Of a DNA stretch of 64,000 bases, positions 1 through 8,485 are shown piece by piece. The stretch is from Salinibaculum rarum (GTDB lineage Archaea > Halobacteriota > Halobacteria > Halobacteriales > Haloarculaceae). Location of the stretch: contig NZ_CP129992.1 in the NCBI RefSeq assembly GCF_030505615.1, positions 2,170,001 through 2,234,000 on the forward strand. Direction: 5' to 3'. Made by a program: the position numbers and the translations under genes. Numbering within the stretch: the stretch's first letter is position 1; each line of letters starts with the position of its first letter. The notes under the pieces are model-generated. The model was not told the DNA's origin, searched no databases, and worked only from the letters and a program-made list of their open reading frames with translations.

Positions 1-1093
1 CACGATCCGAGTCGAGATGCGGAATTATGTCGTCGGTTGCTGGCGCGACGTCTGCGGGACTGTCCTGAGCGATAGCACGGAGTGTCGCCAGAGCGTCGTG
101 AGGGACAGCCAGGTTCCGGCCCTGGAGTAGTGAGCGCAGGATCGGAATCGCCGGCGTACACTCCTCGGGCTTGACAGCAGCGACGGCTGCCAGGGCCCGA
201 ATGGCGTCGCGCTGCTGGCGCGTTGTCGTGTCCTCACGGTCCAGAAGCGCCAAGATTGGGGAGACCCGGACCCGATGCGGGGCGGCATCTGCGAAGCGTC
301 GGAGTGCGGCAGCTTCTTCGGTCGGCGTCTCAGCATGTGCCGTGACCTCTTCGGGCGGAAGGTTGACGACGTGAAGCATTTCGATCGCATCAACAGAAAT
401 AGTCCACGGCTCGCCGTCGGGCGTGAGCGGCGAGCAACGGACGGTCGGTTCCTCGATTGACTCTACGGATGGGTCTACGATTACGGTGATGTCCCAACAC
501 AGTCGCGTCACCTCCGCATCCTCCACTGTGTAGGTAATCTCGAAGCCCGGGGTGTCGCCGTGATCGTCGAGGAACGACGAGAGATGAGACGCATCCACAG
601 GAATGATTCCAGCAGATTTCGCCAACCCTCCGTCAGTGACAAGCTCATCGCCGCCATCCGAATCGGTCGTCCACGGGAGCGCTGGATCGATGCTCCCTGA
701 TTCGACTGCCGGCACGAAGTCCCACGCGTGGAAGTGCTCCCACGCCTCGACATCGCTCAGGTCAAGATCGTCAACGACTATGTAACGGTCAGCCTCCGGG
801 TGCAGGTCTTCGATGAGCGCCAGTCGCTCACGACGCAGCGGGAACTGCTCGTAGTAGCCGTCCGGCTGTTTCGCACCGAGCCAGTCGTCCCAATCATCGG
901 AGTGGCGACCGACGATATCGACGACGCCTGGAATCGACGCTTCATCGGCGAGATCCTGATTTCCGATGGCGAACACCGCATGGTCGGTCTCGTGGGCGAG
1001 ATAGCGGACCCACTCCAGCGGCACTGCCTCATGCCGTGGATGAGGGTTCACGTCAATCGTCCAGTCACGGTCGAACGCGAAGACCAGCGTCAC
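1..1093 (-). CDS. HEAT-like repeat protein, partner of the VWA gene (3' end outside the window)
   Basis: An open frame runs on the minus strand from a GTG at 1093 to the window edge, about 364 codons without a stop, so the C-terminus is missing. The GTG overlaps the stop of the upstream VWA gene by four bases (GTGA), which argues for translational coupling and for this start. The N-terminus reads MTLVFAFDRDWTIDVNPH; 'FDRDWTIDVN' resembles the first motif of HAD-type predicted phosphatases seen in archaea, so residues 1 to about 130 may be a HAD-like domain. The last 100 visible residues are helical and Ala/Leu-rich (for example AIRALAAVAAVKPEEC) and look like HEAT or armadillo repeats. No precise function can be assigned. 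A scaffold that works with the VWA protein is inference. Confidence 0.7.
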   Translation of the reverse strand, partial: MTLVFAFDRDWTIDVNPHPRHEAVPLEWVRYLAHETDHAVFAIGNQDLADEASIPGVVDIVGRHSDDWDDWLGAKQPDGYYEQFPLRRERLALIEDLHPEADRYIVVDDLDLSDVEAWEHFHAWDFVPAVESGSIDPALPWTTDSDGGDELVTDGGLAKSAGIIPVDASHLSSFLDDHGDTPGFEITYTVEDAEVTRLCWDITVIVDPSVESIEEPTVRCSPLTPDGEPWTISVDAIEMLHVVNLPPEEVTAHAETPTEEAAALRRFADAAPHRVRVSPILALLDREDTTTRQQRDAIRALAAVAAVKPEECTPAIPILRSLLQGRNLAVPHDALATLRAIAQDSPADVAPATDDIIPHLDSDR

Positions 1094-3177
1094 TCCTGCA
1101 CCTCCGGACTCGTCGTCGCTGCCTGTTGACACAGCGTGTCGAGTAGCTCCAGTTCCTGTTGCAGCGAGTCGTCTCCCACGGCCGTCATTACATCGTCGAG
1201 ATACTCTCGCAGGCGAGCGAACCGCTCAGCGTACTGGTCGGGCACGACCAGCGGGACAGACTCCCGTTCGTGCTGTCCACGCTGGTCAGGTAATAGCCAA
1301 TCATCGACGCCCGTTGCACCGTTAGCGCGGTCATGGACATCTCGCGCCCACGCACGAAGTTCCCGAGCGTACTGTGCCAGTGCTACACTTTTTTCCACAC
1401 CATCGTGCGCGAACGTGTCGGGCTCGCCAGGCAGTGCGACGGTCACGCGCTCCGATTGCTCACTTCCATCTCGTTCCGTCCATGATGCGGTGAGTTCCAC
1501 ATCGCCACCCGGGCGCGCTTCCGACAGGCGAACCAATATGACGCCACCGCGAGCCTCACCATCTTCCTTGGCCGACGGGAAGAGCGTCGAGACGTGCATC
1601 AGTTGCTCATTTGCATCGTCCGCCGACGGCGACCCATGAACAGCCTCGATCTCGTAGCCATCTGCGTCAAGTCTCAAGTCGAGATCGTACACCAGCGGCG
1701 TGACCATGTAATCGAATTCGTCGCCAAGCCGTTGTTCGAACTCGTCGGCAGAATGCACGAAGTAGTGATTCGCACCGCGAATCCCCGACAACGAGTCCGC
1801 TAACTCAGCGTTCGCGTCCAGCCCCATTCCGATGAACGTCGTGTGAACCCCCTGCGCAGCAGCATCGGCAAACAGCTTAGTAAGGCCACTATCCTCGGTC
1901 TCACCAGTGTTCGGCATCATGTCCGTCATGAACACCACGCGGCGCTCAACCCGACGACTGGTCGTCCCGTCAACCAGCATATCCATCGCTGCCTCGAATC
2001 CATCTTCGAGATTGGTGCTGCCACCAGCTGCAATGTCGCTGATGTGCCGTCGGATCGCCGGCATATCCGTCGCGCCAACATCTCGAAGCGGCTTCGCCAC
2101 ATGCGCACGATGATTGTACAGCACGACACCGAGACGGTCCTCAGCGTGGAGTTGTTCAGTCAATGCACACAGTGACTGCGTGGCTGCAGCTAACTTCGTC
2201 TCGCTGCTGGTTTCGGCCTCGCGCTTGCGCCCCTGCTCATCGTAGTAGTATTCGTCGAACGGGCTATTCATCGACCCGGAGACGTCTAAGACGGCTACGA
2301 GATCGAGTCGCGGCCGTTCGAACTCAGCAACAGACAGCGTTGAATCCAGACCAACCGAGAGGTACTGCTCGGTCTCGCCGGTGAGGGGGTGCTCGCTCGT
2401 TGCTGCCGCATATCGGGGCGCAAACAGTGCTTCCGACGCTGTCCGCTCGCCAGTCTCGAAGTAGTAGTCGTAGAACAGTCCCTCGTCACTGATGGCTTCA
2501 GGTTGGGGCGTGTACTCATTCTCGACGTTCTCACGGAAGTTCCCCACGTCTTTAGCGCCACCCGCTGCGAGACCCACTGTCTCAGGCCCGTTCATGTCTG
2601 GACTGGCCGCTGGAGCCGCGTTCTCCGTCACATGATTCTCGACGGTGAAGTCGGCATGCCCTTGCCGTAACTCAAGCTCCTCGAAGTGTCGGCCACACGA
2701 ATTACAAACGAAATCGGGAGTCTCGATCGAACGCTCCTGGTTCATCGGCGTCCAGTCGTCCACAACGTCGCCGTCGTCTGCGACTGGTTGCACCGTTGTC
2801 GTATCATCAACGACGCCGAACGGTGCTTCTAGACCGAGGCGTGCGACGGCAGCCGTGACTGCAGTACTAACTCCATCGACGACGTGCCCTCTTCGAAGGG
2901 GCCCACCGCAGTCAGGGCATTCCTCTCCGTAGGCCCGCGTGTGATCAACTGGTTTAGCTCCAAGCAGGCCTGATATCCGGTACGTCCCACCTGTTTGCAA
3001 GTCACGGATCGGATCCGTGTCTGGCGTGAGAAGGAGAGCGAACTGCTCTCCTGACTGGTCGGCAACGAGCAACCGGGTGACTTGACTCCCCTCTGATTCG
3101 ATTACGCGTTTCGTGATGAACTCGACATCGATATCGAGTCGTGCACCTGTTCGGACGTCCGTATAGTTCCCATCCAT
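1090..3177 (-). CDS. VWA domain protein with N-terminal OB-like domain and zinc ribbon
   Basis: The product is 695 residues from ATG at 3177; an in-frame TTG lies 36 bases upstream but the ATG is preferred. Residues 1-80 are beta-rich and look like an OB-fold. Two Cys pairs follow (CPDCG near 87-90 and CNSCG near 158-161) and could form one split zinc ribbon. A von Willebrand factor A domain starts near 295 with an intact metal-ion-dependent adhesion site: DVSGS near 298-302, a Thr in GGSTNLEDG and an Asp in VVFMTDMMPN. The C-terminal third is beta-rich followed by helices. The family's role is metal-dependent protein-protein contact. There is no signal peptide, so it is probably cytoplasmic. 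It is coupled to the downstream HEAT-like gene by a four-base overlap. The target of the pair is unknown. Confidence 0.85.
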   Translation of the reverse strand: MDGNYTDVRTGARLDIDVEFITKRVIESEGSQVTRLLVADQSGEQFALLLTPDTDPIRDLQTGGTYRISGLLGAKPVDHTRAYGEECPDCGGPLRRGHVVDGVSTAVTAAVARLGLEAPFGVVDDTTTVQPVADDGDVVDDWTPMNQERSIETPDFVCNSCGRHFEELELRQGHADFTVENHVTENAAPAASPDMNGPETVGLAAGGAKDVGNFRENVENEYTPQPEAISDEGLFYDYYFETGERTASEALFAPRYAAATSEHPLTGETEQYLSVGLDSTLSVAEFERPRLDLVAVLDVSGSMNSPFDEYYYDEQGRKREAETSSETKLAAATQSLCALTEQLHAEDRLGVVLYNHRAHVAKPLRDVGATDMPAIRRHISDIAAGGSTNLEDGFEAAMDMLVDGTTSRRVERRVVFMTDMMPNTGETEDSGLTKLFADAAAQGVHTTFIGMGLDANAELADSLSGIRGANHYFVHSADEFEQRLGDEFDYMVTPLVYDLDLRLDADGYEIEAVHGSPSADDANEQLMHVSTLFPSAKEDGEARGGVILVRLSEARPGGDVELTASWTERDGSEQSERVTVALPGEPDTFAHDGVEKSVALAQYARELRAWARDVHDRANGATGVDDWLLPDQRGQHERESVPLVVPDQYAERFARLREYLDDVMTAVGDDSLQQELELLDTLCQQAATTSPEVQE

Positions 3178-3514
3178 TAGTGTTGCTTCGACTGCCGTTC
3201 CCCGGACAGCCAACGGGTGTTCAACGGCAATTCACGCACTTCCCTGGAATAGGAAGAAAATAATCACCATCGCAGTGGGTATTATCCTCTCCCCCCGCCC
3301 AACAGTATGAAGCTTAGTGTAATAAAACCTTCGCTGAAGTACGTCTTGAAGACTATTTTGGGTGGGTAAGCAACATCAGGATGTTCTATCTCGCTCAAGA
3401 GAAGCCATTTCCGGTGCGTTTGCAGTCTTATTCAAACGATAACAGACGCTGTACTGGTTAGAAAATCGCCAAAAGAGTCATTACAGGGGCACTCTTGTTC
3501 CGATTAACGACACA
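3178..3514. other. Divergent intergenic region between the VWA gene and the ATPase gene
   Basis: There are 337 bases with no credible gene. The stretch is more A+T-rich than its neighbours, with a C-run near 3292-3300. It must contain promoters for both divergent genes, but I cannot fix a TATA element confidently. Confidence 0.5.
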
Positions 3515-5080
3515 ATGCCTATTGACGCCGGTGACGCGCTTGTCGAAGCCCTCCACGAACATAACCCCTGGTGGGAAGCACAGAGCGACGCCTTCGACTT
3601 GCCTGCCCGCCAGAAAAGTGATTTCTACCACCTCGTCCGACCCGACGAGCCAGACAGTCAATTCGAAGACCAGCAGCTACTCGGTCTAGTCGGCCGTCGC
3701 GGTGTCGGCAAAACAACGCTCCTCCACCAGTTCATCCACCACCAAATCGAAGCAGGTGCCGCCCCCGAACAATTCCTCTACCTTCCCTTTGACGCCAATC
3801 CACTCTACCAACTCCGATCGGACGAACAACTCAAACGCGCAATCCGATACTACGAAAGTCGCATCCAAGGCCGACTGACCGACGACCAACCGCACTTCAT
3901 CTTCTTAGACGACGTTCACGAGATCGAACACGCGAACAAGCCGAGCATCGACGGGTGGGGTGTCCCCGTTTCAGAACTTATCGAAGACACGCCCTCTCGA
4001 CACGTTATCGTAACAGCCAGTGCTGGCGTCCAAGTCGAGCGCGAACTCGAAAATAGCGGCGTCCCAACCGACGAGTACGCTGTGCAACCGATTCTCCCTG
4101 AGAAATTCCGGGATTACCTCTACACACTCTATCCAGACTTGGAAAACGGAGAGTCCCGTGTCAGCCCGAGTTCGCTACGGGCTGGTGAGAACAGTCTTCC
4201 AACCGCAATACAGCAACGCGACGCAACTCCAGTCGTTGAGGACCTCCGACAGAAGTACGAGCAAGTCACAGATGTCGAGCGCCGCATCCAATCACAGGTC
4301 GTTGACTACCTTTCGATGGGTGGGATAATCAGTTACGAACGTGACGGAGCTGTCGAGTCAGCAGCTGACCTGACTCCTGAGGATTACACGCGTCTCCGAG
4401 AAACCGTGCGGCAAGCACTGTATCAGGAAGTTCCTGGCTTCGAATCGATTCAAACAATTGCAGACCTCGAACGACTCTGTGCACTGGCAGCCCGGAATCG
4501 AGCCGCCGAGCCGTTTCGCTACCAAGAACTCGTCGAATTGTTCGACGTGGATCGCAGAACGATTGCCGATAGTTACCTCCCGGCGCTGGCTGAACTATAC
4601 ATCTTGACTGGTGTTACAGAATACGACAATAGTCGGCCGCGGGCAGTCAGACTCTACCTCCGCGATACTGGATTGGTGACCGCTTTAGCGGACGGGGATG
4701 CAGCGACCGTGCGTAACGACTTCGAACGTGAAGCCGAGCTTGCTCGCGTTGGAGCGTTTGACCACACGATGCGATTCGCGTACGGCATCAACGCAAAGCA
4801 AGGCAACACCACGACGCCTTCCGTCCAGTATTGGCGCGGACGGAACGGCGAAGTTGATTTTGTCTTCGAGGTAGATGGGACACCCGTTCCAATCGGGCTC
4901 GCCTACCGGTCACGCGACCGCGACGCAGCCTTGGCTGCAGTCCAGGAATTCAAAGAAGCATACGACGCCCCGGTCGGCTTCCTCCTCGCAGGAGACACTG
5001 TCCGTGAGAATCAACCGATTCAGCAGGTTAAACCTGGAGTAATTCAACTGCCGTACTGGCTGTACCTACTCCTCTGCTAG
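3515..5080 (+). CDS. AAA_14/DUF4143-type P-loop ATPase
   Basis: The product is 521 residues from ATG. A Walker A loop (GRRGVGKTT, residues about 61-69) and a Walker B strand (FIFLDDVHEI, near 130) define an ATPase of the 'ATP-binding protein with DUF4143' class. The middle is helical and has a winged-helix look (VELFDVDRRTIADSYL near 350). The last 130 residues match the nuclease-like fold usual for DUF4143, with a core like EVDFVFEVDGTPVPIGLAYR. Members are common in archaeal accessory regions. Many are orphan ATPases of unknown target, some toxin- or defence-associated. Here the gene is convergent with the Mrr-type nuclease gene; the tnpB element now separates them. Before that insertion the two genes would have overlapped tail to tail. 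Confidence 0.88.
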   Translation: MPIDAGDALVEALHEHNPWWEAQSDAFDLPARQKSDFYHLVRPDEPDSQFEDQQLLGLVGRRGVGKTTLLHQFIHHQIEAGAAPEQFLYLPFDANPLYQLRSDEQLKRAIRYYESRIQGRLTDDQPHFIFLDDVHEIEHANKPSIDGWGVPVSELIEDTPSRHVIVTASAGVQVERELENSGVPTDEYAVQPILPEKFRDYLYTLYPDLENGESRVSPSSLRAGENSLPTAIQQRDATPVVEDLRQKYEQVTDVERRIQSQVVDYLSMGGIISYERDGAVESAADLTPEDYTRLRETVRQALYQEVPGFESIQTIADLERLCALAARNRAAEPFRYQELVELFDVDRRTIADSYLPALAELYILTGVTEYDNSRPRAVRLYLRDTGLVTALADGDAATVRNDFEREAELARVGAFDHTMRFAYGINAKQGNTTTPSVQYWRGRNGEVDFVFEVDGTPVPIGLAYRSRDRDAALAAVQEFKEAYDAPVGFLLAGDTVRENQPIQQVKPGVIQLPYWLYLLLC

Positions 5081-5250
5081 ATAACGCCAGCCTTGACTTC
5101 CTCCCCGCCGTGAACGGCGAGGATTCCTCCGTGGGTAATCCAACCAGTTGGTTACCCCGGCTGTGAACTTGCGGGTTCGCTAACGCTGGTTTGGTCAACT
5201 GACCACGACTGTTCCCCAAAATCGGCGGGTGTCCACTCGTGGTCGTTCCA
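5076..5250 (-). ncRNA. Putative omega RNA (reRNA) and guide at the right end of the tnpB element
   Basis: In this family the guide RNA is made from the 3' end of tnpB through the right end, with the guide lying just outside the element. Here the tnpB 3' end, a GC-rich palindromic stretch around 5135-5160 and the hairpin at 5106-5119 provide a scaffold. The predicted guide would begin right after TCAAG and read GCTGGCGTTATCTAGC (5091 down to 5076). The RNA boundaries are inference from known TnpB systems, and there is no expression evidence in the sequence. Confidence 0.4.
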
Positions 5251-6667
5251 CTGCCAGTACGCCCCCTCGTGGGGTGCGTCCCTGCCGCGTTCAGCAGACA
5301 GGGCAGCGGGCCGAGCCATCGGCCCAACTTCAGACTGCAACAGGTTCCACGCCCCGGCAACATCCGCGTGCGCCGCTAAATCGCACGCTTCACATCTGAA
5401 CGAATCTCCACTTCGAGTGACTGCAGCACTCCCGCACGACGGGCACTCACTACTCGAATCGTATTCATCAGTCTCCATCACTGTGATACCGATGTCGCCG
5501 AGCGTGAGTTTAATCCGGGCAATGAGTTGGCGGTGTGACCAGAACGCGTGTGTCTTCTCGTTCACATCGGTAGACCAGTGCGTCGAAAGTACAGCGGTTA
5601 AGTCACCGATGTACACTGTGTCGATGTTTCGTTCAAGCAACCACTCGGCGACGTGTTTCACCGCGGCATCGCGGCTATGATCACGTTGTCGTGACCGGGC
5701 ATCGAACACTCGTTGGATCTGCTTACTCGTGTACTGGTCGTCCGGGAGTCCGGCTTGGAGTGTTGCGATTCGTTCCGACTGCTGCTGGAACCGTTCAAAC
5801 TCGGGACGGGCGTGGTACACAGTTGTATCGCCGGTTTCTGTGACGACCGCCAGCGTGTTGTTTGCGCCGACGTCGATAGCGGCTGAGTGCGTCGTGTTCT
5901 CGGTGTTGAGTGTATGAGTGAATGCAGCCTGCCGCTGTTCTTTGAGATCGTCTGGTTGAATGCGGACAGGATGCTGGACACGAAGCGTCTCAGCGTGCTC
6001 CTCGTAGATGAGTTCCAATCGACTGTCGTCACCACGCCACTGCGGATTACCACGCACTTCGAGCGTCACACGCTCGTTGTGATCGAAGTCGTACCGGTCT
6101 TCGAGGACGTCACCGACACCGAATTCGACTGTACTCTTGTCTTCATTCCAGTCGAAGTCGTACAGGTCGTTGCGGACGAGGCCGTGCAAGTCGTAGCCGT
6201 CGTCACGATTCCCCCAATACCCGGGTGGTGACGGTTTCTCCGTCACGGCTTGGTTTGACTCGTCACGGGACAGTGAGAGCAGTTCGAAGTGGCTGCGCCA
6301 GGCGTCACTGTTTTTCCGGGCGAGTTGCTGGCACGTCGCTTTCCCAAGCAGGGGGACGTATTGTTCGTACAGGTCGGTGTATTCGGCGTCCCATACGTCG
6401 CCGTCTTCGTCGAAGTATTGTTGACGGCGACGGTAGTTGATTTGATTCCAGAGTGGGGCGTGTGCGGCCAGCCAGTCGAACAGGCACTCCCGATACCGGT
6501 CGTTGACCGGGTCGGCAGTGTACGTGTTCGTTCGTTGTGGCCGGTCGCTCACACGTCAATATGTAGTGTCTATTAGTATAAACGTGTGGATTACGGGTGG
6601 TCTAAGTCTGGTGGTTTTCTGCATATCATGTCGGATTCATCCCCGCGCTAAAGCGCGAGGCTTTCCC
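5092..6667 (-). mobile_element. Solitary tnpB insertion sequence (IS200/IS605 superfamily, IS1341 type)
   Basis: The element holds one gene (tnpB) and no tnpA. Both ends carry the subterminal hairpins typical of this group. At the right end CGCCG-TGAA-CGGCG lies at 5106-5119; at the left end CGCGCT-AA-AGCGCG lies at 6644-6657. In element orientation the sequence TCAAG flanks the left end (6672-6668 read on the minus strand) and TCAAG closes the right end (5096-5092). There are no inverted terminal repeats and no target duplication, as expected for single-strand peel-and-paste elements. Joining the flanks across these points restores a reading frame in the interrupted Mrr-type gene, which supports these boundaries. 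Mobilisation would need a TnpA supplied elsewhere in the genome. Confidence 0.85.
5152..6552 (-). CDS. tnpB: RNA-guided nuclease TnpB-like protein with altered RuvC-II site
   Basis: The product is 466 residues from ATG at 6552, close to haloarchaeal TnpB length. The C-terminal half has a RuvC-like core with Asp227 in AIDVGANNTLAVV, a zinc finger with Cys370/Cys373 and Cys387/Cys390, and Asp397 in AHADVAGAWN. TnpB family proteins use an RNA from the element's right end to cut DNA matching a guide next to a short motif. The canonical RuvC-II motif is (I/V)xxEDL; here it reads YIGDL (315-318), with Gly316 where the catalytic Glu belongs. Activity may depend on a relocated acid, or the protein may be a nuclease-dead binder. 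The tail after residue 408 is longer than usual and not recognisable. Confidence 0.9.
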   Translation of the reverse strand: MSDRPQRTNTYTADPVNDRYRECLFDWLAAHAPLWNQINYRRRQQYFDEDGDVWDAEYTDLYEQYVPLLGKATCQQLARKNSDAWRSHFELLSLSRDESNQAVTEKPSPPGYWGNRDDGYDLHGLVRNDLYDFDWNEDKSTVEFGVGDVLEDRYDFDHNERVTLEVRGNPQWRGDDSRLELIYEEHAETLRVQHPVRIQPDDLKEQRQAAFTHTLNTENTTHSAAIDVGANNTLAVVTETGDTTVYHARPEFERFQQQSERIATLQAGLPDDQYTSKQIQRVFDARSRQRDHSRDAAVKHVAEWLLERNIDTVYIGDLTAVLSTHWSTDVNEKTHAFWSHRQLIARIKLTLGDIGITVMETDEYDSSSECPSCGSAAVTRSGDSFRCEACDLAAHADVAGAWNLLQSEVGPMARPAALSAERGRDAPHEGAYWQWNDHEWTPADFGEQSWSVDQTSVSEPASSQPG

Positions 6668-8036
6668 CTTGAATCCCCGTAATGAGTCCAAACAGGAGCA
6701 AGAGTACAGCCAAGAGGACACACCCGGCTACGAGCGGCGTGTTTTCCATAGCCTTCTCGTGAACCGGCATCTGCTCGTACTCGGCGCGGAACTGCTCTCG
6801 GTTCTCGTCGTCGTAGAAGTACTTCGTCCGGAGCGCGAACCGTTCAGTGACAGCACAGCCCGTACAGACTGGTGTCTCCTCTAGGCGCTCGGTTTTGATA
6901 TGGTCGGGGCAGTTGATGCTCCCGCAGTTGGCACAGTACGTGTAGTCGGTATCCACTCCGTCAGTGCCACACTGCACACAGCGGTGGATACCGTCTTCAA
7001 CAGTCACGCGTGATGGGCCGGCAGCGTAGTACTCTAGCGGGTATGAGTACTCGCCGAGGTGAGTCGTCTGGCGCACGTCAGGCAGGTAGACTGGCGTAAT
7101 CGACTGCACTGAGACGTCCGACTGGTTGGGCTCGCAGGTCTTGTTGTACGTGACGTTGTTGTCTCCAGTGTATGTGACCGTCGTCGTGTGACGGTCACGC
7201 AGACGGCCGACCGCCCACTCCTTGTATTCGGTTTCAGTCTGGCCGAAGCGGTGTACGTCAACAGCATCAAACACCTCGCTGAATGCATCCTCGTCGAGTT
7301 CCGTCGTTTGACGGCGGTTCTCTTCGACGAGTCGCCGGACAGAGCCCTGCATAATCTCGGGGTGGCCACGCTCGGCGTGGACGACGAACTGGTCGGTCTG
7401 GTCGATACGATGAATGACCCCGACTGACGTTTCGAAGACAGCGTTCACGTCGGCCGTAATCAGCACGACCGGTTGAAACTCAGCCCGGGAGTCCGGTGTC
7501 GGAAGATCGGCGGTCTCGATGTTGTCGATGTCTCGGAACGACTCGCGGACGGGCGCGGCCGCGTCTGCGGTCGGGTCAAACGGCCGAAGCGTTTCCTCGC
7601 AGATGATTTCGATGCGGCCGTTGTAGAGGTCCAGCCCGATGTCGTCGGCAATCCCTCGGAGGTCGGTGCCGTCGATGAGTTCGATGGGGAACGGGTCGCC
7701 GGCCTGTCGGAGCCCCGAAGCGTACTCCTCGGCCGGGCGGGTGAACCGACCGGTCGTGACGACCATGCCACGCTTGGGCCCGTCGAAGTCAAACGTAGCG
7801 ACTGCGGAGTGAAGCTTCTGGACGACCGGACGGCCAACGGTATCGGTGTGCTTGCACTCCACGACGACAGCCCGCCGCTGGCCGTCAACGACCTCTTCCA
7901 TCATGATGTCCCGGCCCTCGTCGGCGGTTCGAGACGCTTGCCGGACGTTTTCGTATCCGAGGTTTCGGAACACGTCCTCCATCAGGTCCTCGAACTCGAA
8001 CCCGGAGAGGTCGTCAAGTAGTTCCGCGTCGCTCAT
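6648..8036 (-). CDS. Mrr-type restriction endonuclease-like membrane-anchored protein, 3' end replaced by IS
   Basis: The product is 462 residues from ATG at 8036; a GTG one codon earlier is possible. Residues 10-110 are an Mrr_cat-like domain: a helical start, Asp43 in ADEGRDIM, then the ECK triad Glu60-Cys-Lys62 of the PD-(D/E)xK fold. Residues 150-330 are of unknown fold. Near 350-400 there are three CxxC-type pairs (CVQCG, CANCG, CTGC), likely zinc ribbons. A single hydrophobic segment sits at the C-terminus (VAGCVLLAVLLLLFGLITGI). The final residues GESLAL and the stop are encoded by the left end of the tnpB element, so the original C-terminus is lost. The protein is probably still functional, because the catalytic domain and membrane anchor are intact. 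DNA-targeting defence or quality control is inference from the fold. Confidence 0.85.
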   Translation of the reverse strand: MSDAELLDDLSGFEFEDLMEDVFRNLGYENVRQASRTADEGRDIMMEEVVDGQRRAVVVECKHTDTVGRPVVQKLHSAVATFDFDGPKRGMVVTTGRFTRPAEEYASGLRQAGDPFPIELIDGTDLRGIADDIGLDLYNGRIEIICEETLRPFDPTADAAAPVRESFRDIDNIETADLPTPDSRAEFQPVVLITADVNAVFETSVGVIHRIDQTDQFVVHAERGHPEIMQGSVRRLVEENRRQTTELDEDAFSEVFDAVDVHRFGQTETEYKEWAVGRLRDRHTTTVTYTGDNNVTYNKTCEPNQSDVSVQSITPVYLPDVRQTTHLGEYSYPLEYYAAGPSRVTVEDGIHRCVQCGTDGVDTDYTYCANCGSINCPDHIKTERLEETPVCTGCAVTERFALRTKYFYDDENREQFRAEYEQMPVHEKAMENTPLVAGCVLLAVLLLLFGLITGIQGESLAL

Positions 8037-8485
8037 CACCTACGTCGTATCCCGCTTCGACTAAATGAATTTGTATAGCTCTGCTGAACTGAGAAAGCGC
8101 GCTGGTGGCGTCATCAACTCATCGTCACCGGCGCGAACGAAGAGGGGTCGAGAACACCATCTCCTGAGAGTCCGAGTGGCCGACTGCCAGCACGACCATA
8201 TCGCAGGGAGTCCACACAGTGGCCCTGTATCTCCCCTGAAACCAATTGCCGCAGAATTCGTTGAACAGGTCATACAGCGTTGATTGAAGCTTGTGCTTCC
8301 AGAGTGATTTTTCCGGAGTGTTCCGACGTAGTCGCGCACGTATCGAGGTCACACCTAAAACACGACGTGTAGAGAATTATCGACATACCCCACTACGGTA
8401 ATATTCGACCCCTGAACCAGCTACTGCCTTTACATATTTGAGCCATACCAAATTATTTGAGTTACGCAGTACAAGAGATAGTACG
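8037..8485. other. Intergenic region between Mrr-type gene and HTH gene
   Basis: There are 449 bases with no gene I can support. Short frames on the minus strand (about 75 and 92 codons) have no recognisable motif. An A+T-rich element, AATTATT near 8450-8456, lies about 30 bases before the start at 8486 and is a plausible TATA box for the HTH gene. Confidence 0.4.

Noticed and set aside
5092..6672. CRISPR or Cas12-type locus around the TnpB protein
   Set aside because: No repeat-spacer array is present and the hairpin ends are those of an IS200/IS605-type element.
8061..8352. Short minus-strand frames of 75 and 92 codons in the gap before the HTH gene
   Set aside because: No motif, no coupling, and they overlap each other in different frames; not enough to call a gene or a transposase remnant.
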